Shown: in pieces, positions 14,437 to 21,791 of the stretch
How positions within the stretch are numbered: the first letter of the stretch is position 1
Layout: every line of letters begins with the position of its first letter
Assembly: GCA_036821905.1 (NCBI GenBank)
Contig: DAISIR010000030.1
Span: 1-21,791, forward strand
Length of the DNA: 21,791 nucleotides
Direction of reading: 5' to 3'
Origin: Brooklawnia sp937867175
GTDB lineage: Bacteria; Actinomycetota; Actinomycetes; Propionibacteriales; Propionibacteriaceae
Notes under the pieces: generated by a model
Databases searched by the model: none
The model's input: only the letters and a program-made list of their open reading frames with translations
What the model was told of the DNA's origin: nothing
Program-made: the position numbers and the translations under genes

Positions 14437-15997
14437 AGTCGACATCCGTCGATGGCTTGGCTACCGGCGGAGTGACGACCGACGGAACGACCAGCGAAGC
14501 CGACGGAACGACCGGCGGAGTGACGACCGACGGAGTGACGACCGACGGAACGACCGGCGGCACCTCGTCCAACCCAACGGGATCGTCCTGCTGCCTGTCG
14601 GCCACCAGATGCCCTTCGAGCACGAGTTGCTGCTCTCCGGCCGCAAGCACCTGGCCGCCGTGCCCGTGCCCCGACTCGGGCCGCTCCACCATTGACTCGT
14701 TGACCGTGGCGTCCCGGTAACTGGCCGAGATCGTGCGATACGGCCGGGACATGAGCGCCAGCACAGTGATCGCCAAACCGATCACGGCGGCGACCAGGAA
14801 GACCAGCGCGATGCCGCGCGCGTCCCCCTCACCGAGCAGCCAACCGAAGGTGGCGCGTCCCGCGTCGGTGCCCATGTACGGGATCAGCCAGAACTCGGCG
14901 ATCGGGCCGACCAGGAACGTGCTGAACGGCGCGGCACCCAACTCAAGCGCCATCGCGAACCCGAAGACCCGGCCCTGCTGCGGGAACGGCACGACCTTCT
15001 GCAGCACCGTCTGCTCCGACGCCTCCGCGAACGTGACCAGGCCCATGTAGAAGAACATCCCCACACCCAGCAGCACGATCGACTCACGAATGGTGAAGGT
15101 GCCGGCGATCGTCCACATCACGACGTTCGCGAGCAGCAGGGTTCGAACCGGATTGCTGCCCAGGCCGGTGCGCGCAATCAACGCGCCGCCGATGATGTAG
15201 CCGGTGGTGACCACCGCATACAGGAAACCCCACGCCTGCACCGAGACCAGTTCCAGGCCATAGGGGTCGAGCAGGCCCGCGAAGACGCCGCCCAGCAGAT
15301 TGTTGAAGGTGGAGAAGAAGATCAACGCCAGCAACCCCGGAACCGCCTGAGCCATCCGGAAGGCCGCGGCGAAGTCGACCTTCACCGGCACCCCCTCGGC
15401 GTGCACCACCTCCGGCTCGTCGATGCGGATCGTCAGCAGGTGCAACCAGCTCACCCCGATCAGCGCCACACCGCTCACCAGCAGCCAACCCATCCCGAGG
15501 TGCGCGATGGCCAACCCGGCGACCACCGAGTTCAGCGCGAACGCGACGCCCTGCACCATGCCGACCAGGCCGTTGGCCTTCGCCCGGTTCGGCGCAGGCA
15601 CCAGAATCGTCACACAGGTCGCCAGCGCCAACGAACGGATGGACTCCACCACCGTGCCGACCAGCAGCACCAGCACGAAGCCCCAGAAGGCCGGCCCGCC
15701 CAGGTCGAGGAGCCTGTCGGCCGGAATCAGCAAGAACATCACCGCGGCAAGCGCGAACGCCCCCGTGGTGGCTGCCGTCGCGACGACCATCGCGGTCTTC
15801 TTGCGGACGCGGTCGATCAGCGTGCCGAACGGGACGCTCAGCACGGCGATCAGCAGCATGTACCCGCCACCCAACACCGAGGTGACAAGCACCGAACGGG
15901 TCTCAAGGTACGCCCAGAAGGTGAGCCCGAACCAGACCATGCTGGTGGTGACGTTGGCCAGCAGGGTGTTCACCAAGATCTGGCGGAACGTCCGCAT
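14435..15997 (-). CDS. MFS transporter (EntS-like exporter family)
   Basis: 520 aa polytopic inner-membrane protein with about 12 hydrophobic helices. The N terminus (MRTFRQILVNTLLANVTTSMVWFGLTFWAYL), the loop-2 motif SVPFGTLIDRVRKK (the MFS GxxxDRxGRR-type signature) and the ESIRSLALATCVTILVP block are those of MFS_3/EntS-type exporters. The ATG at 15997 is preferred over the TTG at 16000 because GAGGAG sits 5 nt upstream. After the last helix (near ITVLALMSRPYRTIS) an approximately 95-residue tail ends in a low-complexity Val/Pro/Ser/Thr repeat (VVPSVVTP units) encoded by 12-15-bp DNA repeats at about 14461-14565. The substrate is unknown. It is divergent from the SQR-like gene. Confidence 0.88.
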   Translation of the reverse strand: MRTFRQILVNTLLANVTTSMVWFGLTFWAYLETRSVLVTSVLGGGYMLLIAVLSVPFGTLIDRVRKKTAMVVATAATTGAFALAAVMFLLIPADRLLDLGGPAFWGFVLVLLVGTVVESIRSLALATCVTILVPAPNRAKANGLVGMVQGVAFALNSVVAGLAIAHLGMGWLLVSGVALIGVSWLHLLTIRIDEPEVVHAEGVPVKVDFAAAFRMAQAVPGLLALIFFSTFNNLLGGVFAGLLDPYGLELVSVQAWGFLYAVVTTGYIIGGALIARTGLGSNPVRTLLLANVVMWTIAGTFTIRESIVLLGVGMFFYMGLVTFAEASEQTVLQKVVPFPQQGRVFGFAMALELGAAPFSTFLVGPIAEFWLIPYMGTDAGRATFGWLLGEGDARGIALVFLVAAVIGLAITVLALMSRPYRTISASYRDATVNESMVERPESGHGHGGQVLAAGEQQLVLEGHLVADRQQDDPVGLDEVPPVVPSVVTPSVVTPPVVPSASLVVPSVVTPPVAKPSTDVD

Positions 15998-16330
15998 CAA
16001 TGCTCCTCGCGGTTCGGCAGGGCGCCGTCACCCATCAATTCAGCAATCAGACTCGCGTCATTGTTCCCGAATCGCCCCAAGAATTGGCTGGCTTCAGCGC
16101 GCGGGCGAGCCGGTCAAACGCGCCGAACCCGCCAGGACGCCCACCCGCCGAACCCGCCAACCCAGCTACCCCCGGCAGGACGCCCAAGCCCACCGGAAGT
16201 CCGTCCGAGATTCACCGAACCTGCTTGCCGTACCGACTGCCGAAGCGCCGCCGGAGAGTTAGCCTGAGGCCATCGCACTGGTTCCCCTGCGCGATCCGCA
16301 AGGCTGCGGAGTTCGATGAAAGGAATCAAG
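15998..16330. other. Divergent intergenic region between MFS and SQR-like genes
   Basis: No gene seen. Both promoters must lie here. It contains CGCCGAACCCGCCA at 16121-16134 and 16146-16159, and AGGACGCCCA at two nearby sites, in a C-rich stretch. The SQR-like ribosome site AAAGGA is at its right end (16319-16324). Confidence 0.6.
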
Positions 16331-17791
16331 ATGGTACGCGTGGTCGTCCTGGGGGCAGGGGTCGCAGGTCACACCGCCGCCCTGCACCTGCGCAGACTGC
16401 TGGGGACGCGACACAAGGTGACCGTGGTCTCCCCCAACTCACACTGGAACTGGATCCCGTCCAACATCTGGGTGGGCGTCGGCGAGATGACCAAAGAGCA
16501 GGTGGTCTTCCCGCTGGCACCCATCTACGCCAAGAAGAAGATCGAATTCGTGCAAGCCAGAGCGGTGGCGATCCACCCGAACGGCACCAAAGAAGATCCG
16601 GTCGGCAGCGTCGACGTCGTCTCCACCGAGGCCGGCACCCAAGGCCAGGAGCAACGAATCCACTACGACTTCCTCATCAACGCGACCGGCCCCAAGCTGA
16701 AGTTCGAGGCCACCGAGGGGCTCGGCCCACACGGCGGCCACACCGTCTCGGTCTGCACCGCCGAGCACGCGGTGGAGGCGTCCCGTCAGCTGGACGCCAC
16801 CATTGCCCGGCTGAAGTCCGGGCAGCGTCAAGTCCTGGTCGTCGGCACCGGGCACGGCACCTGCACCTGTGAGGGCGCCGCGTTCGAGTACACGTTCAAC
16901 GTCGAACATCAGCTGCGCGAAGCCGGCGTCCGCGACAAGGCCCAACTGATCTACCTGACCAACGAGGCCCAGCTCGGCGACTTCGGTGTCGACGGCATGG
17001 CGTTCAAACAGAAAGGCTTCGAGCAGTCGTCCCGGATGTGGACCGAGTCGCTGTTCACCGAACGCGGCGTGCACTCCATCCTCGGCGCGCACGTGTCGAA
17101 GATTGAGCCCGACACGATCCACTACGAGACCCTCGACGGCAAGACCTGGACGCAGCACTTCGACTTCGCGATGCTGCTGCCGCCGTTCGGCGGGGCCGGG
17201 CTGAAGGCCTACGACCGCGACGGGAGCGAGATCACCGACCAACTGTTCGCGCCGTCCGGGTTCATGAAGGTGGACGCCGACTACACCGTCAAGCCGTACG
17301 AGGAGTGGACGGCCGCGGACTGGCCGAAGACCTACGAGGTGCCCGGTTTCCCGCGCATCTTCGCCGCCGGTATCGCGTTCGCGCCGCCGCACCAGATCTC
17401 GCGGCCACGCAAGACACCCAACGGGACGATGATCGCGCCCTCGCCGCCACGCACCGGTATGCCGTCGGGGATGATGGGCAAGAGTGTCGCCCAGACGATC
17501 GTCGACCGCATCAAGCGTGGCCCGGACGCGCCGGCGCACGAGGCGTCCATGGCCCGGATCGGCGCGGCATGCGTGGCGTCGTCGGGGACCGGCATGCTGA
17601 AGGGTTCGGCGGCCGCCATGACGATGTTCCCGGTCGTGCCGAACTACCAGAAGTACCCGGACTCCCACGGCCGCAACTTCAACGGCACCCGCGGCGACAT
17701 CGGCCTGTACGGCCACTGGGTGAAGCTGATGCTGCACTACCTGTTCATCTACAAGGCCAAGGCGCTGCCCGGTTGGCAGCTCATCCCGGAG
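16331..17791 (+). CDS. Sulfide:quinone oxidoreductase-like FAD/NAD(P)-binding flavoprotein
   Basis: 487 aa from ATG 16331 (AAAGGA 6 nt upstream; an in-frame ATG at 16316 lies ahead of that site). The stop codon follows at 17792-17794. The FAD-binding Rossmann motif is VVVLGAGVAGHTAAL at the N terminus, with INATGPK as the second FAD signature. The internal strand VLVVGTGHGTCTCEG carries Cys178 and Cys180, and a late cysteine, Cys414, sits in IGAACVASSG. Paired redox cysteines in these two places are the hallmark of SQR, which oxidises sulfide and passes electrons to quinone at the membrane. SAAAMTMFPVVPNY and the C-terminal amphipathic LMLHYLFIYKAKALPGW fit a membrane-attached SQR. A type-II NADH dehydrogenase relative is the alternative. 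A 56-aa gene follows after 5 nt. Confidence 0.82.
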
Positions 17792-17799
17792 TGATCGAC

Positions 17800-17970
17800 A
17801 TGTCGCAGACCAATGAATCTTCACCGGTGATCACCAAGTACCCGGACGCGCCGATGCCCACGCCGTTCACGCGGTTCAACCGGCACAATCTGCTGATCCA
17901 GGTTCCGAAGTTCGTGATCATGTGCGCGAACATCATGATGATGGTGCTCAAGGGACACGACAAGGACTGA
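17800..17970 (+). CDS. Small protein coupled to the SQR-like gene
   Basis: 56 aa, ATG at 17800, only 5 nt after the flavoprotein stop and in a different frame, so translation is probably coupled. The sequence has a polar lead (MSQTNESSPVITKYPDAP), then FTRFNRHNLLIQ, then a moderately hydrophobic amphipathic segment (VPKFVIMCANIMMMVL) and a charged end (KGHDKD). It could lie on the membrane surface beside the flavoprotein. Codon use is GC-rich at third positions, which supports a real gene. I know no named family; a role as an accessory peptide of the SQR-like enzyme is inference from position. Confidence 0.65.
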   Translation: MSQTNESSPVITKYPDAPMPTPFTRFNRHNLLIQVPKFVIMCANIMMMVLKGHDKD

Positions 17971-18047
17971 TGCCGCCCGGCTCGGGACGCTCGCGGCGCG
18001 ATCCGTCACCGGATGAGCGGCTGCGTCCGGCGGAGCTGCCCAAAGAC

Positions 18048-18089
18048 TGCGACCGTTCTGCCCGCGACAGCGCGGGTCAAACGGTCGCA
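18048..18089 (+). terminator. Nested perfect hairpin downstream of the SQR-like operon
   Basis: TGCGACCGTT (18048-18057) pairs perfectly with AACGGTCGCA (18080-18089). Inside it CCCGCG (18061-18066) pairs with CGCGGG (18071-18076) around an ACAG loop, with a 3x3 internal loop between the stems. It lies 77 nt after the small gene. The best guess is an intrinsic terminator; it is symmetric, so it can act in both directions. Confidence 0.6.
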
Positions 18090-18246
18090 ATCGCACCGGG
18101 TGCGGGCCTATCCCACGGGTGGGGGCCCGATGCTGGCCGTGCGTGTGGGTGAGCGGGGTCGCCACGCGGCGGGCCGCGAGGCGCTGCCACCGCAGGCGGA
18201 TCGTCCGATCCCCCGCGGCGTCGAAGAGCAGGCATGCGGCGAGCGC

Positions 18247-18321
18247 CTGGAGCCATCATGCCCGGCCCTGGAGCCATCATGCCCGGCCCTGGAGCCATCA
18301 TGCCCGGCCCTGGAGCCATCA
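18247..18321. repeat. 21-bp tandem repeat running into an assembly gap
   Basis: Three perfect 21-bp units starting CTGGAGCCATCATGCCCGGC (18247, 18268, 18289) and a partial fourth (18310-18321) stop at the N run. On the far side the sequence resumes with TGCCCG, the next bases of the unit. The array is in the intergenic region; the unit length is a multiple of three but I see no gene around it. Confidence 0.93.
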
Positions 18322-18421
18322 NNNNNNNNNNNNNNNNNNNNNNNNNNNNNNNNNNNNNNNNNNNNNNNNNNNNNNNNNNNNNNNNNNNNNNNNNNNNNNN
18401 NNNNNNNNNNNNNNNNNNNNN
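18322..18421. other. Assembly gap (100 N)
   Basis: Exactly 100 N within the 21-bp array; repeat copy number and true length are unknown. Confidence 0.99.
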
Positions 18422-18438
18422 TGCCCGCACGTAGCATG

Positions 18439-18460
18439 AACCGGCCTACGCATGCCGGTT
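18439..18460. promoter_or_regulatory. Palindrome upstream of the acyl-CoA ligase gene
   Basis: AACCGGC (18439-18445) and GCCGGTT (18454-18460) form a 7-bp inverted repeat with an 8-nt spacer, centred about 77 nt upstream of the ATG. Position and symmetry suit a dimeric (for example TetR-like) repressor site; no promoter hexamers are clear. Confidence 0.35.
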
Positions 18461-18526
18461 ACGTTGCCGTAGCCTTGGAGGAATCCACAACCTCGGCATA
18501 GTCGCCGATCACCGACAGGGGCTGCC

Positions 18527-20596
18527 ATGCAACAACTCGATGACCTCTGGATCGCCGCCTATGACCCGGGGGTGTCCCGGCAGATCAAGTATCCCGGCGG
18601 GACGATGGTGGATGGCTTCGACCGCTTCACCGAGCAGTTCCACGCCCTGCCGGCCCTCGACTTCTTCGGTGCCCGCACCTCATTCGCCGAGCTGCGCCGG
18701 CAGGTGCTGACGGTCGCCGGCAACCTGCACCGGATGGGCGTCGGGCCCGGCGATCACGTCGCACTGCTGATGCCCACCTGCCCGCAGCACGTGGTGGCCT
18801 TCTACGCCGTGCTCACCTGCGGGGCGACCGTGGTGGAGCACAATCCGCTTTACACGGTGCGCGAACTGACCCCGCTGTTCGGCGACCACCACGCCAAGAT
18901 CGCCATCGTCTGGGACGCCGCCGCCCACAACCTGCAAGCACTGCCCGACGACGTGCGTCCCGAAACCATCATCTCGATCAACCTGATCGACGCGATGCCG
19001 CTCAGCAAGCGCCTGCTACTCAAACTGCCGATCGCCAAGGCCCGGGCCAGCCGGGCGCAACTGTCACAGCCGGCCACCGGCACCGTCAATTTCGGCGAAC
19101 TGCTGCGGCCCGGCGCACCGGCGCCGCGCCGTCTGCGTCCGCAGGCCGAGGACTTCGCGTTGTTGCTGTACACCTCGGGCACCACCGGCACCCCGAAGGG
19201 TGTACCCCTCACCCACACCAACCTGCTGGCGTCCACGACCCAGGCGATCACCTGGGTGACGACGATCGTGCCCGGGCACGAGGTCTTCCTGGCCTGTCTG
19301 CCGCTCTTCCATGTCTTCGGCTGCTCGCTTTCGATGAACGCCGGGCTGACGGCCGGCGCCATGGTGCACCTGATCCCGAAACCCGAGACCGGGCTGATCC
19401 TGGACGCCGTCAAGCGCAAGACCCCGACCCTGGTCATCGCGGTGCCGCCGCTGTTCGAGCGCATAGCGGACGGCGCAGCCGAGCGTGGGGTCTCGCTGCG
19501 CGGTATCCGGACCGGAATCTCGGGGGCCATGTCGTTGCGGGGGGATCTCATCAAGAAGTGGGAGGACGCCACCGGCGGGCTGCTGATCGAAGGCTACGGG
19601 CTGTCGGAATGCTCCCCCATCCTCACCGGGAACCCGGTCAACCACACCCGCACCGCCAACTCGATCGGGATACCGTTCCCCGACACCGAGGTTCGGCTGA
19701 CCGACCCGGATGACCCGACCCGCGAGGTCGAGTTCGGCCAAGCCGGTGAAATCCAGGCCAAGGGGCCGCAGATCTTCGGGGGTTACCGCAACGCGGCCGA
19801 CGGCGACGGGAGTTTCGTCGACGGCTGGTTCCGCACCGGTGACGTTGCCGTGCCCGACGAGCGCGGCTTCCTGCGGATCGTCGACCGGCTCAAAGAGATG
19901 GTCATCACCGGCGGCTTCAACGTCTACCCTTCCGAAGTCGAGGAGGCGATGCGCGACCACGACGGCATCCACGACATCGCGGTCGTCGGGCTGGCGAACG
20001 AGCTGGGCGTCGAGGAGGTGGTCGCCGCGGTGGTGACCGTCGACGGGCTGAAGCCCGACCTGGACGAGCTGCGAGCCTCGGTGAAGGAACGGCTGGCCGC
20101 CTACAAGGTGCCGCGCCGGATCTTCGTGATCTCCGAACTGCCCCGCAACGAGATGGGCAAGGTGCTACGGCGCGAGGTGCGCGCCCGGGTCGAACAGATG
20201 GACCTGACCGAACGACTCAACGAAGCGCGCCCCAAGCTGCGGGAGCGGCTGGCGGACGCTGGCCCTGACGTCCGCGAATGGTTGGCGCAGGTCGGTCCCG
20301 AGATTCGGGAGAAGCTGGAGACCCTGGGTCCCGAGCTGCGGGAGCGGATTGAGGAGCTTGACCTCGACCTCCGCTCGCGGCTTGAGGAACTCGGCCCGAA
20401 CCTGCGGGCACGCCTCGAGGCGCTCGACCTGCCCACCCGCCTGGAGATCTTCCGCAGCCAACTGTCCGGGGATGACGCGGCCCCGGCCGCCAGCGTCCCG
20501 GTCAGCACAGCCCCGGACACAGCCCCCGCCGCAACCCCGGACGCCGCAACCCCGGCTGAGCGTCCGATCGCGCCCCCGCCTTCTAACGCACAGTAG
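18527..20596 (+). CDS. Long-chain fatty-acid-CoA ligase with C-terminal 11-residue amphipathic repeats
   Basis: 689 aa; the first about 550 residues are a complete ANL-superfamily acyl-CoA synthetase. It activates a fatty acid with ATP to acyl-AMP and then the CoA thioester. Motifs: LLLYTSGTTGTPKGVPLTHTN (about 210-230, ATP loop), GYGLSEC (about 355), GWFRTGD, KEMVITGGFNVYPSEVEEA (about 456-474) and the catalytic Lys545 in NEMGKVLRRE. The family normally ends soon after. Here residues 560-636 form seven 11-mers of pattern [LIV]R-x-[RKW]-[LI]-x-x-[AVL]-[GD]-[PL]-x (LRERLADAGPD, VREWLAQVGPE, IREKLETLGPE, LRERIEELDLD and others). An eighth, irregular unit runs to 647, then a 42-residue Ala/Pro/Thr tail. 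Hydrophobic residues at repeat positions 1, 5 and 8 line up on one face, as in apolipoprotein-type lipid-binding helices. The start at 18527 lacks a strong ribosome site. Confidence 0.93.
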   Translation: MQQLDDLWIAAYDPGVSRQIKYPGGTMVDGFDRFTEQFHALPALDFFGARTSFAELRRQVLTVAGNLHRMGVGPGDHVALLMPTCPQHVVAFYAVLTCGATVVEHNPLYTVRELTPLFGDHHAKIAIVWDAAAHNLQALPDDVRPETIISINLIDAMPLSKRLLLKLPIAKARASRAQLSQPATGTVNFGELLRPGAPAPRRLRPQAEDFALLLYTSGTTGTPKGVPLTHTNLLASTTQAITWVTTIVPGHEVFLACLPLFHVFGCSLSMNAGLTAGAMVHLIPKPETGLILDAVKRKTPTLVIAVPPLFERIADGAAERGVSLRGIRTGISGAMSLRGDLIKKWEDATGGLLIEGYGLSECSPILTGNPVNHTRTANSIGIPFPDTEVRLTDPDDPTREVEFGQAGEIQAKGPQIFGGYRNAADGDGSFVDGWFRTGDVAVPDERGFLRIVDRLKEMVITGGFNVYPSEVEEAMRDHDGIHDIAVVGLANELGVEEVVAAVVTVDGLKPDLDELRASVKERLAAYKVPRRIFVISELPRNEMGKVLRREVRARVEQMDLTERLNEARPKLRERLADAGPDVREWLAQVGPEIREKLETLGPELRERIEELDLDLRSRLEELGPNLRARLEALDLPTRLEIFRSQLSGDDAAPAASVPVSTAPDTAPAATPDAATPAERPIAPPPSNAQ

Positions 20597-20600
20597 CCTC

Positions 20601-20668
20601 GCGGCACGAAGGCCGGCGCGGCACGAAGGCCGGCGCGGGGTGAGGGCCGGCGCGGGGTGAGGGCCTGG
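20601..20668. repeat. 17-bp tandem repeat, four copies in two variants
   Basis: GCGGCACGAAGGCCGGC twice (20601-20617, 20618-20634), then GCGGGGTGAGGGCCGGC (20635-20651) and a diverging copy (20652-20668). It fills the space between the convergent ligase and pirin genes. Confidence 0.92.
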
Positions 20669-20701
20669 CCGGCGTCCACACGTCCCACGGGCAGCGGGCG
20701 C

Positions 20702-20737
20702 CGGCCGCCCGCGGTGCAAGCCACCCAAGGGCGGCCG
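20702..20737 (-). terminator. Hairpin directly after the pirin stop
   Basis: CGGCCGCCC (20702-20710) pairs with GGGCGGCCG (20729-20737), 9 bp perfect with an 18-nt loop, touching the pirin stop codon (20738-20740). A likely transcription end for the pirin gene, and possibly for the ligase gene facing it. Confidence 0.5.
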
Positions 20738-21682
20738 CTACTTGCCGGACGACGGCCGGCGATGCCGTGGCCGCAGCCGTACCCCCGGCAGCGGCGGCGC
20801 CGGGATCTCCGGATCGTCGTTGGTGCGCACCGTCAACGCGAAGTTGTTCGGGTTGTCGCCCCCCTGCTCGGCGCCGATACCGGCCATGTAGTTCGCCCGC
20901 CACGCCACGATCTCCTCGTGGCTACGGCCGACGAAGTTCCACCACATGACGATGTCCTCGTCCAACGGCTGACCCCCGATGACGATCGCCCGCACGACGT
21001 GGCCGGGGTTCGCGTCGGCGCGCAGCCGCAGCTGCCGGTGGCCGGGCGGGCGGTAGCCGAGCATGGTCTGCGGGATCTCCACATCGTCGAAGTAGACCGT
21101 GCCGGAGTCGGCCAGCACCCCGAACTCCCAGCCCTCGTCGACGTCGACCACCAGCGGATCTTCGCTGGTGAACCGCACCTCCGCGCCGACCATCGGCGAA
21201 TAGACGGCGACCGGAGAATCGCCATCGCCGAGTTGGCCGACGAAGACCGCCACCTCGTGGTCGTCGATCCGCACCGGTTCGGTGGCGAAGTGCTCGAAAT
21301 GCGGGCCGACGAAACGGGACGCCTCAGGCAGCGCGGTCCACAGCTGGACGCCGTGCAGCGGCTCGTCGGACTCGGAGTACTCGGTGTGGGTGATACCCCA
21401 GCCCGCGGTCATCAGGTTCACCTCGCCGGGCCGGACAACGATGTCGCTGCCCAGCGCATCTTGGTGCCGGATCTCGCCGCTGAACAGCCAGGTGACCGTC
21501 TGCAGGCAGGTGTGCGGATGACCCGCGACCCGCATCGTGTCGGCGCCCGGCCCGAAATGGTCGAGGAAACACCAACCTCCGATCAGGCTGAGCGCCCGTT
21601 GCGGCAGGACCCGGCCGACCTGGAAGCCGTCACCGGTGCCGAGCGGGACGAAACGGGGATGTACGACCTCGACGTTGCTCAC
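20738..21682 (-). CDS. Pirin family protein
   Basis: 314 aa bicupin. The N-terminal cupin carries the metal ligands in the standard pirin positions: His55 and His57 (GHPHTCLQTVTW), His99 and Glu101 (GITHTEYSE). Family signatures LDHFGPG and LFSGEIRHQDALGS are present, as is the C-terminal cupin (EVAVFVGQLGDGDSPVAVYSPM). Residues near VMWWNFVGRSHEEI form the conserved pirin_C end. Bacterial pirins bind Fe or another metal and some have quercetin dioxygenase activity; others bind metabolic enzymes. The function here cannot be specified. The start is GTG at 21682 with a GGGA site just upstream. Convergent with the acyl-CoA ligase. Confidence 0.92.
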   Translation of the reverse strand: MSNVEVVHPRFVPLGTGDGFQVGRVLPQRALSLIGGWCFLDHFGPGADTMRVAGHPHTCLQTVTWLFSGEIRHQDALGSDIVVRPGEVNLMTAGWGITHTEYSESDEPLHGVQLWTALPEASRFVGPHFEHFATEPVRIDDHEVAVFVGQLGDGDSPVAVYSPMVGAEVRFTSEDPLVVDVDEGWEFGVLADSGTVYFDDVEIPQTMLGYRPPGHRQLRLRADANPGHVVRAIVIGGQPLDEDIVMWWNFVGRSHEEIVAWRANYMAGIGAEQGGDNPNNFALTVRTNDDPEIPAPPLPGVRLRPRHRRPSSGK

Positions 21683-21692
21683 CGTCCCAGTA

Positions 21693-21791
21693 TGGCCCGC
21701 GCGGACCGAGCCCGGGGCGTCCGGCGATGGCGGTCTTCGGGTCCATGACCTTGGCCTGGTGGCCCGCCCGGGCCGAGCCCGGGGCGTCCGG
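21693..21791. repeat. Long-period direct repeat at the window end
   Basis: A 32-bp element (TGGCCCGC, then CCGAGCCCGGGGCGTCCGG) occurs at 21693-21724 and 21760-21791 with two differences, period 67 bp. The second copy ends on the last base of the window. Confidence 0.9.

Noticed and set aside
13695..14720. Pro/Arg-rich plus-strand open frames across the repeats
   Set aside because: They encode repeat-derived, low-complexity sequence over the gap and overlap the MFS gene antisense.
16439..17824. 461-aa minus-strand open frame opposite the SQR-like gene
   Set aside because: Shadow of a gene with complete family motifs; no recognisable domain of its own.
18234..18434. Open frame coding for a MPGPGAI heptapeptide repeat
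   Set aside because: Produced by the 21-bp repeat and the N run; no start context and no flanking coding signal.
1..21791. tRNA or rRNA genes
   Set aside because: No cloverleaf with GTTC-type T-arm or rRNA core motif was recognised on either strand by eye.

Overview
The window is high-GC DNA from an actinobacterium. Pointers are the strongly GC-biased third codon positions, GTG starts, a DUF222/13E12-type HNH gene, a lipoprotein HtrA-type protease and actinobacterial-style Wzc/Wzb genes. A propionibacterial affiliation is a guess from gene flavour only. Two 100-N runs (13816-13915 and 18322-18421) are scaffold gaps. Both fall inside tandem repeats, and the last base of the window coincides with the end of another repeat copy.

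Left part (1-5220): accessory and eroding DNA. A decayed ComF-like phosphoribosyltransferase is followed by a VapB/VapC toxin-antitoxin pair on the minus strand. Next comes a plus-strand capsule/exopolysaccharide regulatory pair: a Wzz-BY-kinase fusion and a low-molecular-weight tyrosine phosphatase. A third gene is translationally coupled to the pair but is cut off after about 50 codons. Facing it is a membrane-anchored SGNH-like protein that has lost catalytic residues. Behind that lies an MFS transporter relic in which an early membrane block is joined directly to the last membrane helix.

Middle part (5220-9480): a Fic island. fic-1 (plus) is followed 57 nt later by a 71-aa SH3-like small protein. 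fic-2 (minus) carries a C-terminal winged helix and overlaps by ATGA a short gene that now looks like a broken ribbon-helix-helix antitoxin. Both Fic proteins have the full HxFxDGNGRxxR motif and an N-terminal (S/T)xxxE(G/N) inhibitory helix. Direct repeats one helical turn apart lie just upstream of fic-2.

Right part (9480-21791): mostly intact chromosomal genes. They are an HtrA-like lipoprotein protease, a GalE-like NDP-sugar epimerase, an HNH endonuclease, an MFS exporter, a sulfide:quinone oxidoreductase-like flavoprotein with a coupled 56-aa partner, a long-chain acyl-CoA ligase and a pirin. The ligase carries seven to eight 11-residue amphipathic repeats at its C terminus. Most intergenic spaces here hold their own short tandem repeat (unit 14, 15, 17, 21, 36-38, 52 or 67 bp), some of them built from hairpins.

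The most interesting items are the apolipoprotein-like 11-mer tail on the acyl-CoA ligase, the double Fic island with its small partner genes, the small ORF coupled to the SQR-like gene, the SGNH protein without its catalytic Ser/His, and the hairpin repeat arrays that break the assembly.
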